Source: Clostridia bacterium (lineage in GTDB: Bacteria; Bacillota; Clostridia; Oscillospirales; CAG-272). From it: a stretch of DNA of 62,154 bases. A program made the position numbers and the translations under genes. Below the pieces are notes generated by a model. That model was not told the origin of the DNA. It searched no databases and saw nothing but the letters and a program-made list of their open reading frames with translations. Below, piece after piece: positions 44,775-54,753 of this stretch (position 1 is its first letter; the number at the start of each line of letters is the position of its first letter). Location of the stretch: positions 1 through 62,154 of the forward strand of contig JAFVZL010000032.1 of the NCBI GenBank assembly GCA_017508195.1, read 5' to 3'.

Positions 44775-44803
44775 AACGGTTGCCCCAAATTGAGGCAACC
44801 GTT
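44775..44803 (+). terminator. terminator of the small-protein cassette
   Basis: AACGGTTGCC (44775-44784) pairs with GGCAACCGTT (44794-44803), followed by ATTTGTG. Confidence 0.75.
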
Positions 44804-44814
44804 ATTTGTGTAGT

Positions 44815-45148
44815 GCGGGAGTGAACGATGCTAGAAGACACTTAACGTGTGGCTTCGGTCTTGCAAAATTCTGTCGCCTGCAGATGGCGTTCAGATTTTT
44901 AGATAGAAGCGGTGTTCTCTCGCGCGTAGGCGTACGAGGGTACGTCAGCGGGAGTGAACGATGCTAGAAGACACTTAACGTGCGGCTTCGGTCTTGCAAA
45001 ATTCTGTCGCCTGCAGATGGCGTTCAGATTTTTTAGATAGAAGCGGTGTTCTCTCGCGCGTAGGCGTACGAGGGTACGTCAGCGGGAGAGAACGACGGTA
45101 GAAGTCGCACACCGTGCGGCTTCGGTCTTTCAAAAATATGTCGCCAGC
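44815..45148. repeat. 133-bp tandem repeat, two full copies plus a partial third
   Basis: Copy 1 is 44815-44947, copy 2 is 44948-45081 and a diverged partial copy 3 is 45082-45148. Copies 1 and 2 differ only by one T-to-C change and one added T, so the duplication is recent. Each full unit can form three hairpins: GAAG..CTTC with paired CAC/GTG inside; CGCC/GGCG; and a CTCTCGC/GCGGGAG stem enclosing GCGTAC/GTACGT, which spans the junction with the next copy. In copy 3 the first hairpin has changed sequence but pairs even better (GAAGTCGCAC with GTGCGGCTTC). No ORF or promoter was found in it. It lies between convergent genes. Confidence 0.85.
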
Positions 45149-48100
45149 TTAGAAGAAGGAGAGTTGGTTTGTTTCACTCAGCTTATCGAGAACGTGATTT
45201 CTACGGAGTATTTCAACTACCTTGTTGTTAAGGCTGGCTTTAAGGCGAAGCTCTTCTATCGAGGTGATGTTGAAGCTATCTCTTGCCTCGACTATCTTCT
45301 CTGCTGCAGTGTCACCGAGCTCGGGAAGCGAGTTGAATGGCATTCTTATCTTTCCGTTCTCGGGAAGGAATGCGCTTGCATCAGACTTTTCAAGATCCAC
45401 ACCGAGGAACTGCACGCCTCTTGCCATCGCCTCTCTGACGAGGTAGAAGGTCGATAGCTGAGCATTATCCTTTGCGGTTGCCTCGTTGCCCTTTGCCTCG
45501 AGCTCCTTGATAGCATCGTCTACTCCCTTGTATCCGCGCGCGGCTATCTCACCGTCAAATCCTCCGGGGGCAACGGTAAGGAATGCGGCGTAGAACTCCA
45601 TCGGGTAGTATATCTTATACCACACAAGACGGATAGCCGACATGACGTACGCGGCAGCGTGTGCCTTCGGGAACATGTACTTTATCTTCTTACAGGATGC
45701 GATATACCACTCGGGCACGTTGTGTGCAAGCATCGTCTCCTGCCACTCCGGGGTAAGTCCCTTTCCTTTTCTTACGCTCTCCATGATCTTGAAGGCGGTG
45801 GAGTTATCGAGTCCGTAACGGATAAGCGCGTTCATAATATCGTCACGGCATCCGATAACCGTGGATATCGTACAGGTCTTATCCCGAATCAGCTCATCGG
45901 CATTTCCGAGCCAGCAGCCCGTGCCGTGAGTAAGTCCCGATATCTGAAGAAGGTCGGCAAAGGTCTTAGGCTGTGCGTCAAGAAGCACCTGCTGCAAAAA
46001 GCGCGTACCGAACTCGGGAATACCGAAGGTAGCGAGCTTTGCACCGCCGATGTCCTCGGGCGTTATGCCTAAAGGCTTCGTCGAGGTAAATATCTCGTAT
46101 ATCGTCTTATCATTCATCTTGACGTCGAGCACCGAGGTGTTCGTGTACTTCTCGAGCATCTTGTACTTGGTCGGAATATCGTGTCCGAGCTCGTCGAGCT
46201 TCAGTATCGTATCGTGCAGATATGAGAACTGGAAGTGCGTTGTAACGGTATCCGCCTTCGGGTCGTCAGCGGGATGCTGAACGGGTGTAAAGTCGTAGAT
46301 ATCGTACTCCTTTGGCACAACTATAATACCGCCCGGGTGCTGACCCGTGGTCTTCTTGATACCCATTATTTTGGTTACCATATAGCCTATCTGTGCTTTC
46401 GGGATAGTGATGCGCCTCTCCTCGAGATACTTGTTTATGTATCCCCATGCGGTCTTATCGGCAAGACCCGTGGTAGTTCCCGCACGGAACACCTGTCCCT
46501 TACCGAAGAGCTCCTCGGTGTACTTATGCACCTTGCCCTGAACGTCGCCTGAGAAGTTAAGGTCGATATCGGGAGACTTATCACCGTAGAAGCCGAGGAA
46601 GGTCTCGAAGGGTATATCGTGTCCGTCCTGATAGAGCATCTCACCGCAGACGGGGCATTTTTTATCGGGCAGATCAAAGCCCGATCCAACGGAGCCGTCT
46701 GTTATAAACTCGCTGTATCTGCACTTAAGACAGCGGTAATGCGGCGGAAGAGGGTTAACCTCGGATATACCCGACATCGTGGCAACGAAGGATGAGCCGA
46801 CAGAGCCACGCGAGCCTACCTGATATCCGAGGCTCTCGGAGTATGCGACGAGCTTAACTGCGATCATATAAAGAACGGCAAAACCGTTTTTGATAATAGA
46901 GCTCAGCTCCTTATCAAGCCTTTTCTCTACTATCTCGGGAAGCTCATCACCGTACCATTCGTGTGCTCTTTTCCAACAGGATTCCGTGAGCTCCTCCTTA
47001 GCACCTGGCAGATCGGGGTCATATCTTCCCTCGGGGATAGGTCTTATGCGCTCGCACATATCGGCTATCTTATTCGGGTTCTCGATAACGACCTCGCGCG
47101 CGATATCCTCACCGAGGTAAGCAAATTCCGCGAGCATCTCATCGGTGTTACGGAGCCAGATGGGCGTGGGCTTGTCCGCATCCTTGAACTTCATACCCGC
47201 AAGGAGAATGCGGCGGTAGACCTCGTCCTCCTCGTTGACAAAGTGCGCGTCACAGGTAGCGCATACGGGCTTACCAAGCTTTTTGCCGAGCTCGTATATG
47301 CGCTTATTCAGTGCTATAAGATCATCGTCTGATCTGACGTTTTCGACCTTCGGGTCATCTATTAAGAATCTGTTATTACCGAGAGGCTGTATCTCAAGAT
47401 AGTCATAGAACTCGGCTATCTCCTCTATTTCCTGCGTGCTTCTGCCGCCGAGGATAGCAGAATAAAGCTCGCCCGCCTCACAGGCAGAGCCGATTATCAA
47501 TCCCTCTCGGTACTCCTCTAGTACCGTCTTTGGTATTCTCGGGAATCTGTGATAATACTTTAGGTAGCTCTCCGAAATGAGCTTATAGAGGTTTTTCAGA
47601 CCGACCTTATCCTTGGCAAAGATTATCATGTGATAGGGTCTGAGCTTCAGGGGATCGGTATTCTCACTCATCGTGTCGATCATCGCAGGGAAGGTCGTTA
47701 CACCCTCTGAGCGAAGTCTGTCGAGCATCACGAAGAATATGCGTGCCAGCACCTCTGCGTCATCATCGGCTCTGTGGTGGTGCTCCTGCTTTATACCGTA
47801 AAGATCGGCTATGAGATTGAGCTTATGCTTATTAAGCTCGGGATTGACATATCTCGAGAGACCGAGAGTGTCAAGATATGTATTCGTAAACGGCACGCCC
47901 TGCCTCTCCGCGGCTACTCTGATGAAGCCGATATCAAAGCTCGCATTGTGCGCGATAAGCATCTTATCCCCGACAAAGTCGAAGAATATCTTAAGTGCCT
48001 CGGGCTCCTTCGGTGCTCCCTTTACCATCTCGTCGGTAATAGATGTCAGCTCCGTTATCTCAGACGGTATCGGACACTCGGGATCAACGAAGATATCCAT

Positions 48101-49573
48101 TCTGTCGGTGACCTCGCCCGCCTTTATCTTGACTGCACCGATCTCGATTATCTTCGAGGTTACGTTGGACAGACCCGTAGTTTCAATATCGAAAACGACC
48201 ATCTCGTCATCAAATGCGGGAAACCTGCTTCCGAAAATACACTTCGCCGTATCGTTGACAAAGTAAGCCTCCATACCGTAAAGTATCTTAAGGGGACCCT
48301 TTCCGGCCTTCTCCGCCTTCTCGACGGCAAGCATGACCTCGGGGAAGGACTGCACGTTGCCGTGATCGGTGACGGCAATAGCCTTATGACCCCATCGGAT
48401 GGCTGTATCTACAAGCTCGCCCGGGGTGATAATAGCATCCATCTGGGACATATTCGTATGCAGATGAAGCTCTACCCTCTTCTCCTCGGCATCGTCGCGC
48501 CTCTCGAGCTTCTTTATCTTTTTCATAGCTCTCAGATCCAAGAGAAGCTCGTTGTCGAATTTGTCGCGTCTCGTTCTGCCAAGAACCGCAACGTGTGCGC
48601 CAGGCTTCAGCCCCTTTATCCAATCAAGGTCCTCGGGCTTCTCCATCCTGCGAAGATATACTCCGCAGGCTCCGTCGGATATACCGACGGTGCAGTTAAA
48701 TTTATCACCCGAGCGAGTCTCCTTCATCTCGACCGAAAATACAGTGCCGAGAAATACGCTCGTTCCCGAGCATTTTTCGATATCCGACAGAGGCGTCGGC
48801 TCTATAATGTCAAAATCCTGTCCCAGTATGCTTTCTGCGTCCTTGACGTCATAGGTGGATGCGCCCATTTTAAGGATATGCTCCGAGATGACCTCGTTCT
48901 TTCCCGAAAGGGGAGAAATGCCCGCCTTCTGCTCGAAGCCGTAGTGCGGATCCTGCTCGGCTACCGCCTGTGCTCTTGCGGCGGCCTCGGCACGCGCTCT
49001 TCTCGCGCTCTCTATTCCCTCGCGCTCCGCATCAGCGAGCACGTTCGTGCGCCAGGCATCCATCGATGCCTTGAACTGCTCTGCTCCCGCGGACTCGCAT
49101 ATTCTGACCTTGCGCTCAATGCCGTATCTTGCGCGCAGTATATTTGAAAGTATCTTCTCGGTGCCGGCATTTTTAACAAACCCGATGCCGAGATCCTCAA
49201 AGGGGATAGCTATCTCAATACATTCACCGTCGTCGATGTACTGTGCGTTATTGAAAAATCCCTGAGTTATTGCACCGCACTGAGTTGCCTCGTAGGTAAC
49301 CTCGGCAAAGCGGGAGATATTGAATTCTCTTTCGGGAAAGTGAGGTATGATCTTAAAGGTGGCGGCACCGTAAAGCGCACGGCACTCGTCCTCTATCTCA
49401 TAAAGAAGCTCTGCATCCTCGTGGAAGGGGAAATAAAGCTCGACCTCAACCTGCATAACAGGTTCTTTTTTATATCTGAATCTTGCATCCTCTGCCCGAA
49501 GAAGCAACGACCTCTTTTCCTCGGACGGCTTATACCTTGTAAAGACGTCAAAGAAGGTCTTTTTATCTGCCAT
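45149..49573 (-). CDS. polC: DNA polymerase III PolC-type alpha subunit
   Basis: 1474 residues. Gram-positive replicative polymerase with built-in 3'-5' exonuclease. Domain order: N-terminal domain about 1-230, OB fold about 240-340, PHP domain (VELHLHTNMSQMD about 370), DEDD exonuclease with DIETTG from about residue 462, rest of PHP, then the polymerase domain with a zinc-binding CLKCRYSEF/CPVCGE motif and GSRGSVGSSFVATM. ATG 49573 is chosen for its GAGG site; a TTG two codons upstream is possible. Last gene of the ten-gene operon, with no good intrinsic terminator after it. Confidence 0.96.
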   Translation of the reverse strand: MADKKTFFDVFTRYKPSEEKRSLLLRAEDARFRYKKEPVMQVEVELYFPFHEDAELLYEIEDECRALYGAATFKIIPHFPEREFNISRFAEVTYEATQCGAITQGFFNNAQYIDDGECIEIAIPFEDLGIGFVKNAGTEKILSNILRARYGIERKVRICESAGAEQFKASMDAWRTNVLADAEREGIESARRARAEAAARAQAVAEQDPHYGFEQKAGISPLSGKNEVISEHILKMGASTYDVKDAESILGQDFDIIEPTPLSDIEKCSGTSVFLGTVFSVEMKETRSGDKFNCTVGISDGACGVYLRRMEKPEDLDWIKGLKPGAHVAVLGRTRRDKFDNELLLDLRAMKKIKKLERRDDAEEKRVELHLHTNMSQMDAIITPGELVDTAIRWGHKAIAVTDHGNVQSFPEVMLAVEKAEKAGKGPLKILYGMEAYFVNDTAKCIFGSRFPAFDDEMVVFDIETTGLSNVTSKIIEIGAVKIKAGEVTDRMDIFVDPECPIPSEITELTSITDEMVKGAPKEPEALKIFFDFVGDKMLIAHNASFDIGFIRVAAERQGVPFTNTYLDTLGLSRYVNPELNKHKLNLIADLYGIKQEHHHRADDDAEVLARIFFVMLDRLRSEGVTTFPAMIDTMSENTDPLKLRPYHMIIFAKDKVGLKNLYKLISESYLKYYHRFPRIPKTVLEEYREGLIIGSACEAGELYSAILGGRSTQEIEEIAEFYDYLEIQPLGNNRFLIDDPKVENVRSDDDLIALNKRIYELGKKLGKPVCATCDAHFVNEEDEVYRRILLAGMKFKDADKPTPIWLRNTDEMLAEFAYLGEDIAREVVIENPNKIADMCERIRPIPEGRYDPDLPGAKEELTESCWKRAHEWYGDELPEIVEKRLDKELSSIIKNGFAVLYMIAVKLVAYSESLGYQVGSRGSVGSSFVATMSGISEVNPLPPHYRCLKCRYSEFITDGSVGSGFDLPDKKCPVCGEMLYQDGHDIPFETFLGFYGDKSPDIDLNFSGDVQGKVHKYTEELFGKGQVFRAGTTTGLADKTAWGYINKYLEERRITIPKAQIGYMVTKIMGIKKTTGQHPGGIIVVPKEYDIYDFTPVQHPADDPKADTVTTHFQFSYLHDTILKLDELGHDIPTKYKMLEKYTNTSVLDVKMNDKTIYEIFTSTKPLGITPEDIGGAKLATFGIPEFGTRFLQQVLLDAQPKTFADLLQISGLTHGTGCWLGNADELIRDKTCTISTVIGCRDDIMNALIRYGLDNSTAFKIMESVRKGKGLTPEWQETMLAHNVPEWYIASCKKIKYMFPKAHAAAYVMSAIRLVWYKIYYPMEFYAAFLTVAPGGFDGEIAARGYKGVDDAIKELEAKGNEATAKDNAQLSTFYLVREAMARGVQFLGVDLEKSDASAFLPENGKIRMPFNSLPELGDTAAEKIVEARDSFNITSIEELRLKASLNNKVVEILRRNHVLDKLSETNQLSFF

Positions 49574-49594
49574 TATCAAAACCTCTTTCGGTAA

Positions 49595-50677
49595 TTAATG
49601 AGAGCTGTCCTTCATAAAAATCAGCTCGTCTATAAGAGCGTCAACGAGCTTGTCCTCGCTGACCTTTTTTATTATTTCTCCCTTACGGAAAAGCAGTCCC
49701 TCGCCCGAGCCGCCTGCGATACCTATATCACACTCGCGCGCTTCACCGGGACCGTTAACAACACAGCCCATCAGAGCCACTCTTACGGGCATGTCCATAA
49801 GCCCGAGCGCATCCGCACGCGACTTAAAATCGGCAAGAAGCGAAATAAGGTCTATCTTCGTTCTTCCGCAGGTCGGGCAGGACACGATATCCATATGGGG
49901 TCGGCGGTCGAGCCTCAGTGCTCCGAGTATCTCTCGTGCAGCTGCGACCTCGGCTACGGGGTCGTCTGTCAGCGACACTCTTACTGTGTCGCCTATCCCC
50001 TCGGAAAGGAGCGCGCCGATGCCTATGCTTGACTTCACAACGGCGGTAGTGCCTCCGCCCGCCTCTGTCACACCTAAGTGTATCGGATAATCGGTTTTAT
50101 TTGCAAGTATTCTGTTTGCCTCTATCATCTCGGGCACGCTCGATGCCTTTACCGAGAGAACGATGTCACGGAAGTCGCACTCCTCAAGCAGTGACGCGTG
50201 ATAAAGCGCGCTCTCAACGAGCGCCATGGGTGTAGGTGAGCCGTGCTTTTCGAGAAGATGCTTCTCGACCGAGCCCGAATTAACACCTATGCGTATCGGT
50301 ATGCCCGCGCGTTTTGATGCCTCGGCTACAAGCCTCACCTTTTCGATATCCCCGATATTCCCGGGGTTTATCCTTATCTTATCGACTCCGCACTCTGTGA
50401 GCGCAAGAGCGATCTTATAGTTAAAATGAACGTCGGCAACGAGCGGCACGGTGACCCCTCGCGCCTTTAATATATCAAAGGTCTTTACCGACTCGATGTC
50501 GGGTGCGGTTATCCTCACGATATCGCATCCCGCCTGAGATAGGCGCATGACCTGGGCGTAGGTCGCCTCTATATCGTGGGTATCCGTATTCGTCATCGAC
50601 TGTATGCTTATCGGTGCTCCGGAGCCTATATTGATACCGCCTACCTTAACGGTACGTGTCCTTCGTCTTTCGCTCAC
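49595..50677 (-). CDS. ispG: 4-hydroxy-3-methylbut-2-enyl diphosphate synthase
   Basis: 360 residues, GTG start. [4Fe-4S] enzyme of the MEP isoprenoid pathway converting MEcPP to HMBPP. SIQSMTNTDTHD near the start, and three C-terminal cluster ligands in SCPTCGRTK and MGCVVNGPGEARECDIGIAGG. It lies between rseP and polC where Bacillus has proS. Two MEP genes (dxr and ispG) share this operon. Codon use matches neighbours. Confidence 0.95.
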   Translation of the reverse strand: MSERRRTRTVKVGGINIGSGAPISIQSMTNTDTHDIEATYAQVMRLSQAGCDIVRITAPDIESVKTFDILKARGVTVPLVADVHFNYKIALALTECGVDKIRINPGNIGDIEKVRLVAEASKRAGIPIRIGVNSGSVEKHLLEKHGSPTPMALVESALYHASLLEECDFRDIVLSVKASSVPEMIEANRILANKTDYPIHLGVTEAGGGTTAVVKSSIGIGALLSEGIGDTVRVSLTDDPVAEVAAAREILGALRLDRRPHMDIVSCPTCGRTKIDLISLLADFKSRADALGLMDMPVRVALMGCVVNGPGEARECDIGIAGGSGEGLLFRKGEIIKKVSEDKLVDALIDELIFMKDSSH

Positions 50678-50757
50678 TGCGACCCCCCTTCCCCGTCGGC
50701 TTCAACCGACGTTATTGTTATTTTGACAACAAATGTTTGCTTTTTTGATATTTTCAA

Positions 50758-51825
50758 TTAAAACAGAGCGAATATATCCTTCACCATTATCAGAACGGAA
50801 AGCAACAGTAAAACCGTTAAGCCCACCGCGTTTATCATAGCCTCAACCTTCGCGGGGAGTCGCTTTTTCGTTATCATCTCAATAAAGAGAACGAGCAATC
50901 TTCCGCCGTCTAGTGCGGGTATCGGCAACAGGTTCATAAAGCCGAGGTTGATGCTGATTATTACAACGATGTTGAGCACCGATACGAAGCCCATGGATAC
51001 CGCATCGCCTATTGCGGATGATATTCCTACGGGACCCGACACTGCGGCAACCGAGTATCTGCCCGTTATAAGGTCAAATATTGATTCGTAGCACATACGG
51101 AGAACAAGCCCCGTCTTACGGAATGCTATGGAGAAGAAGCTGCCGAAGTCCTTCTTTGCCTCATAGACCTTGAAGTCCATGACACCGAAGGTCTGCTCCT
51201 GCTCGACCGTCTTTGGGAACACGACGTCTTTAATCTCCATCTCTACACCGTCGCGGATCACAACAAGATCGACGGGCTCGTTGCCGTATCTCATTATATG
51301 GTACGAGAGCTCATCGGCTATAACGACTCTGTTGCCCTCTACCGATATTATCGTGTCGCCCTCTTTTAAGAACTTATCCGAACGGTTCTCGGTCTCGACC
51401 GTCTCACCGTAATACTTCTCAAGCTCCTCGTTGGTATCGAAGGCTCCTATCGTCGTACCTCCGATCTTGATAAGACCAACGATAAGGAACATAGCGAGGA
51501 AGCCGAAAACGATGTTTACGACAGCACCCGCAGCGGTGATAATAAATCTCTGCCACGCGGGCTTCTTATTAAAGGCGTTCGGGTCATCCGACTCCTCGTC
51601 CTCACCCACCATGGCAACGAAGCCGCCTATCGGCAGCATCGCGAGGCTGTATCTGGTTCCGCTCTTCTTAGAATCGTACCACATAAGCTTAGGTCCCATA
51701 CCGATCGAAAACTCGGTGACGGTGACCTTAAACAGTCTTGCACAAAGGAAATGTCCGAACTCGTGAATGAAGATCAAAAAGCCGAAAACAAGTAGTGCTA
51801 TCAGCACCGTAAATAATGTACCCAA
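50758..51825 (-). CDS. rseP: RIP metalloprotease RseP (site-2 protease)
   Basis: 355 residues from a TTG start with GGAG about 10 nt upstream. Intramembrane zinc protease: HEFGH at residues 21-25 in the first helix, one PDZ domain (about 125-205), and the C-terminal NLLPIPALDGGR whose Asp completes the zinc site. It releases anti-sigma factors or clears signal-peptide remnants. 80 bp lie between it and ispG and 14 bp between it and dxr. Typical neighbour of dxr and cdsA in Bacillota. Confidence 0.94.
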   Translation of the reverse strand: MGTLFTVLIALLVFGFLIFIHEFGHFLCARLFKVTVTEFSIGMGPKLMWYDSKKSGTRYSLAMLPIGGFVAMVGEDEESDDPNAFNKKPAWQRFIITAAGAVVNIVFGFLAMFLIVGLIKIGGTTIGAFDTNEELEKYYGETVETENRSDKFLKEGDTIISVEGNRVVIADELSYHIMRYGNEPVDLVVIRDGVEMEIKDVVFPKTVEQEQTFGVMDFKVYEAKKDFGSFFSIAFRKTGLVLRMCYESIFDLITGRYSVAAVSGPVGISSAIGDAVSMGFVSVLNIVVIISINLGFMNLLPIPALDGGRLLVLFIEMITKKRLPAKVEAMINAVGLTVLLLLSVLIMVKDIFALF

Positions 51826-51839
51826 TTAAAAAATCTCCG

Positions 51840-53003
51840 TTAACTTGTATATACTTTTATTATTTCGTCGGTCAGCTTGCGTGCCTCGGCATCCGCGTTT
51901 ACGATACCGTCAAGCTCGCGCACGCCTCTCATATTCGACAGTCTGTCGTAGCACTTTAACACAACTCGCGCAATATCCGAGAAGCGTATCCTTCTCTCGA
52001 GGAATGCGCCGACCGCTACCTCGTCGGATGCATTAAGCACCGCAGGCATAGCACCGCCGTCTGCTATCGCACGCTCGGCTAATCCGAGAAGCGGAAAGGC
52101 ATCGTACCTCGGTCTCTCGAAGCTGAGTCTGCCGATGGCGGCAAGGTCGAGAGGCGGAGATGCGCTCACCCTGCGGTCAGGATAATCCACCGCGTACTGC
52201 ACGCACATTCTCATATCCGGCACAGACATCTCACCTATGATGCTGTTATCAATGTATTCGACAGCAGAATGAAGTATGCTCTCGCGATGTACTACCACCT
52301 CGACCTTCGAGGGCGCGACACCGAAAAGATGCACCGCCTCGATAACCTCGAAGCCCTTATTCATCAGCGTTGCCGAATCCACCGTAATTTTCTTACCCAT
52401 CTTCCAGGTCGGATGCGCGAGAGTATCCTCGAGCGTAACTCGCTCGAGCTCTTCCTTGCTAAGATCGCGGAATGGCCCGCCCGATGCGGTCAGAATAATT
52501 CTCCTTACCTCGGATCGTCTGCCCGATTTCAGCGACTGGAATATTGCCGAGTGCTCACTGTCTACGGGAAGGATCTCGATATCCCTCTCTCTCGCGCGAC
52601 TCATAACTATCTCGCCCGCGACAACGAGCGATTCCTTATTTGCAAGAGCAAGCCTCTTGCCGGAGTCTATCGTAGCAAGGGTCGGCATAAGACCGGCAAA
52701 GCCCGAGACCGCGTTGATGACCGTTTCGGCATCAGTCGTATGAATAGCCTCGGTGAGACCATCCTCACCCGCCCTGACCCTGATATTCGTATCGGCAAGG
52801 CGCAGCTTCAGGTCCTCTGCCGCCCTCTCCGAACGCATGACGACCGTCTTAGGGTAGAACTTACGCGCAAGGAGCTCCATTCCGGAAGTGTCACTGTTTG
52901 CCGATAAGAGATCGACCGAGTAGCCTCGTGATCTCGCCACGTCGAGCGCCTGTGTGCCGACGGAGCCCGTTGCACCGAGTACCGCTATTACCTTTCTTTC
53001 CAT
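51840..53003 (-). CDS. dxr: 1-deoxy-D-xylulose 5-phosphate reductoisomerase
   Basis: 387 residues from the ATG at 53003, which has GGAG six nt ahead; a longer start at 53021 is less likely. NADPH enzyme making MEP from DXP. VLGATGSVGTQALDV is the Rossmann loop; LANKESLVVAG, PVDSEHSAIFQ (metal-binding D and E) and HPTWKMGKKITVDSATLMNKG are the substrate loops. It uses DXP, whose precursors come from the pentose phosphate and glycolytic pools that the transketolase encoded in the same operon balances. Confidence 0.96.
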   Translation of the reverse strand: MERKVIAVLGATGSVGTQALDVARSRGYSVDLLSANSDTSGMELLARKFYPKTVVMRSERAAEDLKLRLADTNIRVRAGEDGLTEAIHTTDAETVINAVSGFAGLMPTLATIDSGKRLALANKESLVVAGEIVMSRARERDIEILPVDSEHSAIFQSLKSGRRSEVRRIILTASGGPFRDLSKEELERVTLEDTLAHPTWKMGKKITVDSATLMNKGFEVIEAVHLFGVAPSKVEVVVHRESILHSAVEYIDNSIIGEMSVPDMRMCVQYAVDYPDRRVSASPPLDLAAIGRLSFERPRYDAFPLLGLAERAIADGGAMPAVLNASDEVAVGAFLERRIRFSDIARVVLKCYDRLSNMRGVRELDGIVNADAEARKLTDEIIKVYTS

Positions 53004-53091
53004 ATCGCTCTCCAAATCCACCCGTCCGACGGGTATGAAAACCGCCGCAGTTTATGCCGCGACGGTTTCGTCTAAAACTCTGATGATATCG

Positions 53092-53958
53092 TTAAACTGC
53101 CACAAAAGGTGGGAATATCCAGCACGCGAGAAGTAAAAGCGTGCAAACCGCGAGAACGGAATCGAATCTGTCTATTGCTCCGCCGTGTCCCGGGAAGAAG
53201 TTTCCGTAGTCCTTTACGCCGTACTGTCTTTTTATAATGGATGCCCAAAGGTCACCGAGCTGCGATACCGCAGAAAGCACGAAACCTATAAGGACAAGCG
53301 AGAGATAATTCACGCTCACACCCTTGTCTATAAGGCTGACAATAAATCCGAACAGCGCGGTAAGACCCGTAGCGATGATGACACCGCCGATAGAGCCCTC
53401 GACCGTCTTTTTCGGGCTGACCTCGGGTATAAGCTTATGCTTACCGAAGAGGGTGCCTACGAAATATGCGGATATATCGGTTCCCCACGGAATAAGCAGT
53501 CCTAAAATAAAGAGATAATGTCCGAAATCGAGGTAACGCAGAATAGCGTACGAGGAGTAGGAGGTGACGAGATAGACGACTACCATAAAGCCTATCGCGA
53601 TCTCCCTGACCTCGAGCTTTCCTCTGACGAACACCGCCGCAAACGCCATATACAGTAAGAAAATAAAGAAAACTATCGCCATAAGCGTTATGTAGGAGAG
53701 AGCGTAGCTGTCCCCGAACACGCCGACGTATATAAACGACAGATCCTTCGATGCAAGAATCGGGAGTGCTGCCGCAATAATGCACGACGGCACAGCAACA
53801 AGATATGACTTGTGTATTCCGCAGACGCGAAGCATCTCAACAACCGATAGCAGCGATAAGAACGCAAGAGCTAACGGGAATATAAAGTACTCCGAAAAGA
53901 TCATGATCGGAATACCTATCGCGGCAAACACTACCGCTGTGATGATTCTGGTTTTCAT
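53092..53958 (-). CDS. cdsA: phosphatidate cytidylyltransferase
   Basis: 288 residues. Integral membrane enzyme forming CDP-diacylglycerol, the branch point of phospholipid synthesis. Seven or eight helices; the family signature is at the C-terminus, FFPGHGGAIDRFDSVL, with KKTVEGSIGG before it. It sits between uppS and dxr as in most Bacillota. AAAGGG precedes the ATG. Confidence 0.95.
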   Translation of the reverse strand: MKTRIITAVVFAAIGIPIMIFSEYFIFPLALAFLSLLSVVEMLRVCGIHKSYLVAVPSCIIAAALPILASKDLSFIYVGVFGDSYALSYITLMAIVFFIFLLYMAFAAVFVRGKLEVREIAIGFMVVVYLVTSYSSYAILRYLDFGHYLFILGLLIPWGTDISAYFVGTLFGKHKLIPEVSPKKTVEGSIGGVIIATGLTALFGFIVSLIDKGVSVNYLSLVLIGFVLSAVSQLGDLWASIIKRQYGVKDYGNFFPGHGGAIDRFDSVLAVCTLLLLACWIFPPFVAV

Positions 53959-54015
53959 TTTTCCCTTTCGTAATACGGGCTGTGCCCGAATGGCGGCGGC
54001 TTTATTCTGTATAGA

Positions 54016-54741
54016 TCACTCTTCTATAACTCCGCCGTAGCGTCTTTGTCTTGAATAAAAATCCTCGACCGCACGGACGATGTCCTCTCTGCCGAAGTCC
54101 GGCCAGAGGGTATCGGTGACGTGCAGCTCGGAATATGCACCCTGCCAGAGAAGGAAATTCGATATTCTCATCTCTCCGCCCGTTCTGATAATGAGATCGG
54201 GGTCGGGCGAGTGCGAGGTATAGAGATGCCTCTCGAGATCCTCTTTCGTAATAGCACCGCCGCACTCGGCAAAGGCGGCATTTGCCGCGCTGATGATCTC
54301 ATCGCGGCCGCCGTAGTTGAGCGCGAGATTACAGACAAACTCGCGATCGGGTGCCATATTCTCTATCTCGATGCACTTATCTCTGAGCTTTTCGGGCAGG
54401 CGGGACTTATCACCGAGGAAGCGCATACAAAAGCTGCCGTCCTCGACGATCTTTTTCGCGACCACCTCGTCAAGATATTTGTAGATGAGCTTCATCAGCC
54501 CGTCTACCTCCGCCTTTGGTCTCGACCAATTCTCAGTAGAGAAGGCGTAGAGGGTCACGTGATGAATACCCATCTCGCGAAGATCGTTGAGCACGCCCTC
54601 AATTACCTTAGCACCTGCGAGGTGTCCCGCACTCCTCGGCAGAAGTCTTTTTTTAGCCCATCTGCCGTTTCCGTCCATAATAATTCCTATGGAATTAAGA
54701 CGTGAGTCTATCTTCGGAAGCTCTGTTTTTTTATTAGCCAC
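54016..54741 (-). CDS. uppS: undecaprenyl diphosphate synthase
   Basis: 241 residues from a GTG start with GGAG six nt upstream. Cis-prenyltransferase making the C55 carrier lipid precursor for wall synthesis. MDGNGRWAKKR at residues 22-32 carries the catalytic Asp; FSTENWSRP and RTGGEMRISNFLLWQ follow, all hallmarks. 12 bp after frr and 57 bp before cdsA. Confidence 0.96.
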   Translation of the reverse strand: MANKKTELPKIDSRLNSIGIIMDGNGRWAKKRLLPRSAGHLAGAKVIEGVLNDLREMGIHHVTLYAFSTENWSRPKAEVDGLMKLIYKYLDEVVAKKIVEDGSFCMRFLGDKSRLPEKLRDKCIEIENMAPDREFVCNLALNYGGRDEIISAANAAFAECGGAITKEDLERHLYTSHSPDPDLIIRTGGEMRISNFLLWQGAYSELHVTDTLWPDFGREDIVRAVEDFYSRQRRYGGVIEE

Positions 54742-54753
54742 GGAATTCTCCTT

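Noticed and set aside
44815-45148. Tandem repeat considered as a CRISPR array or a retron
   Set aside because: The unit is 133 bp with no short repeat plus unique spacers, and there are no cas genes or reverse transcriptase nearby.
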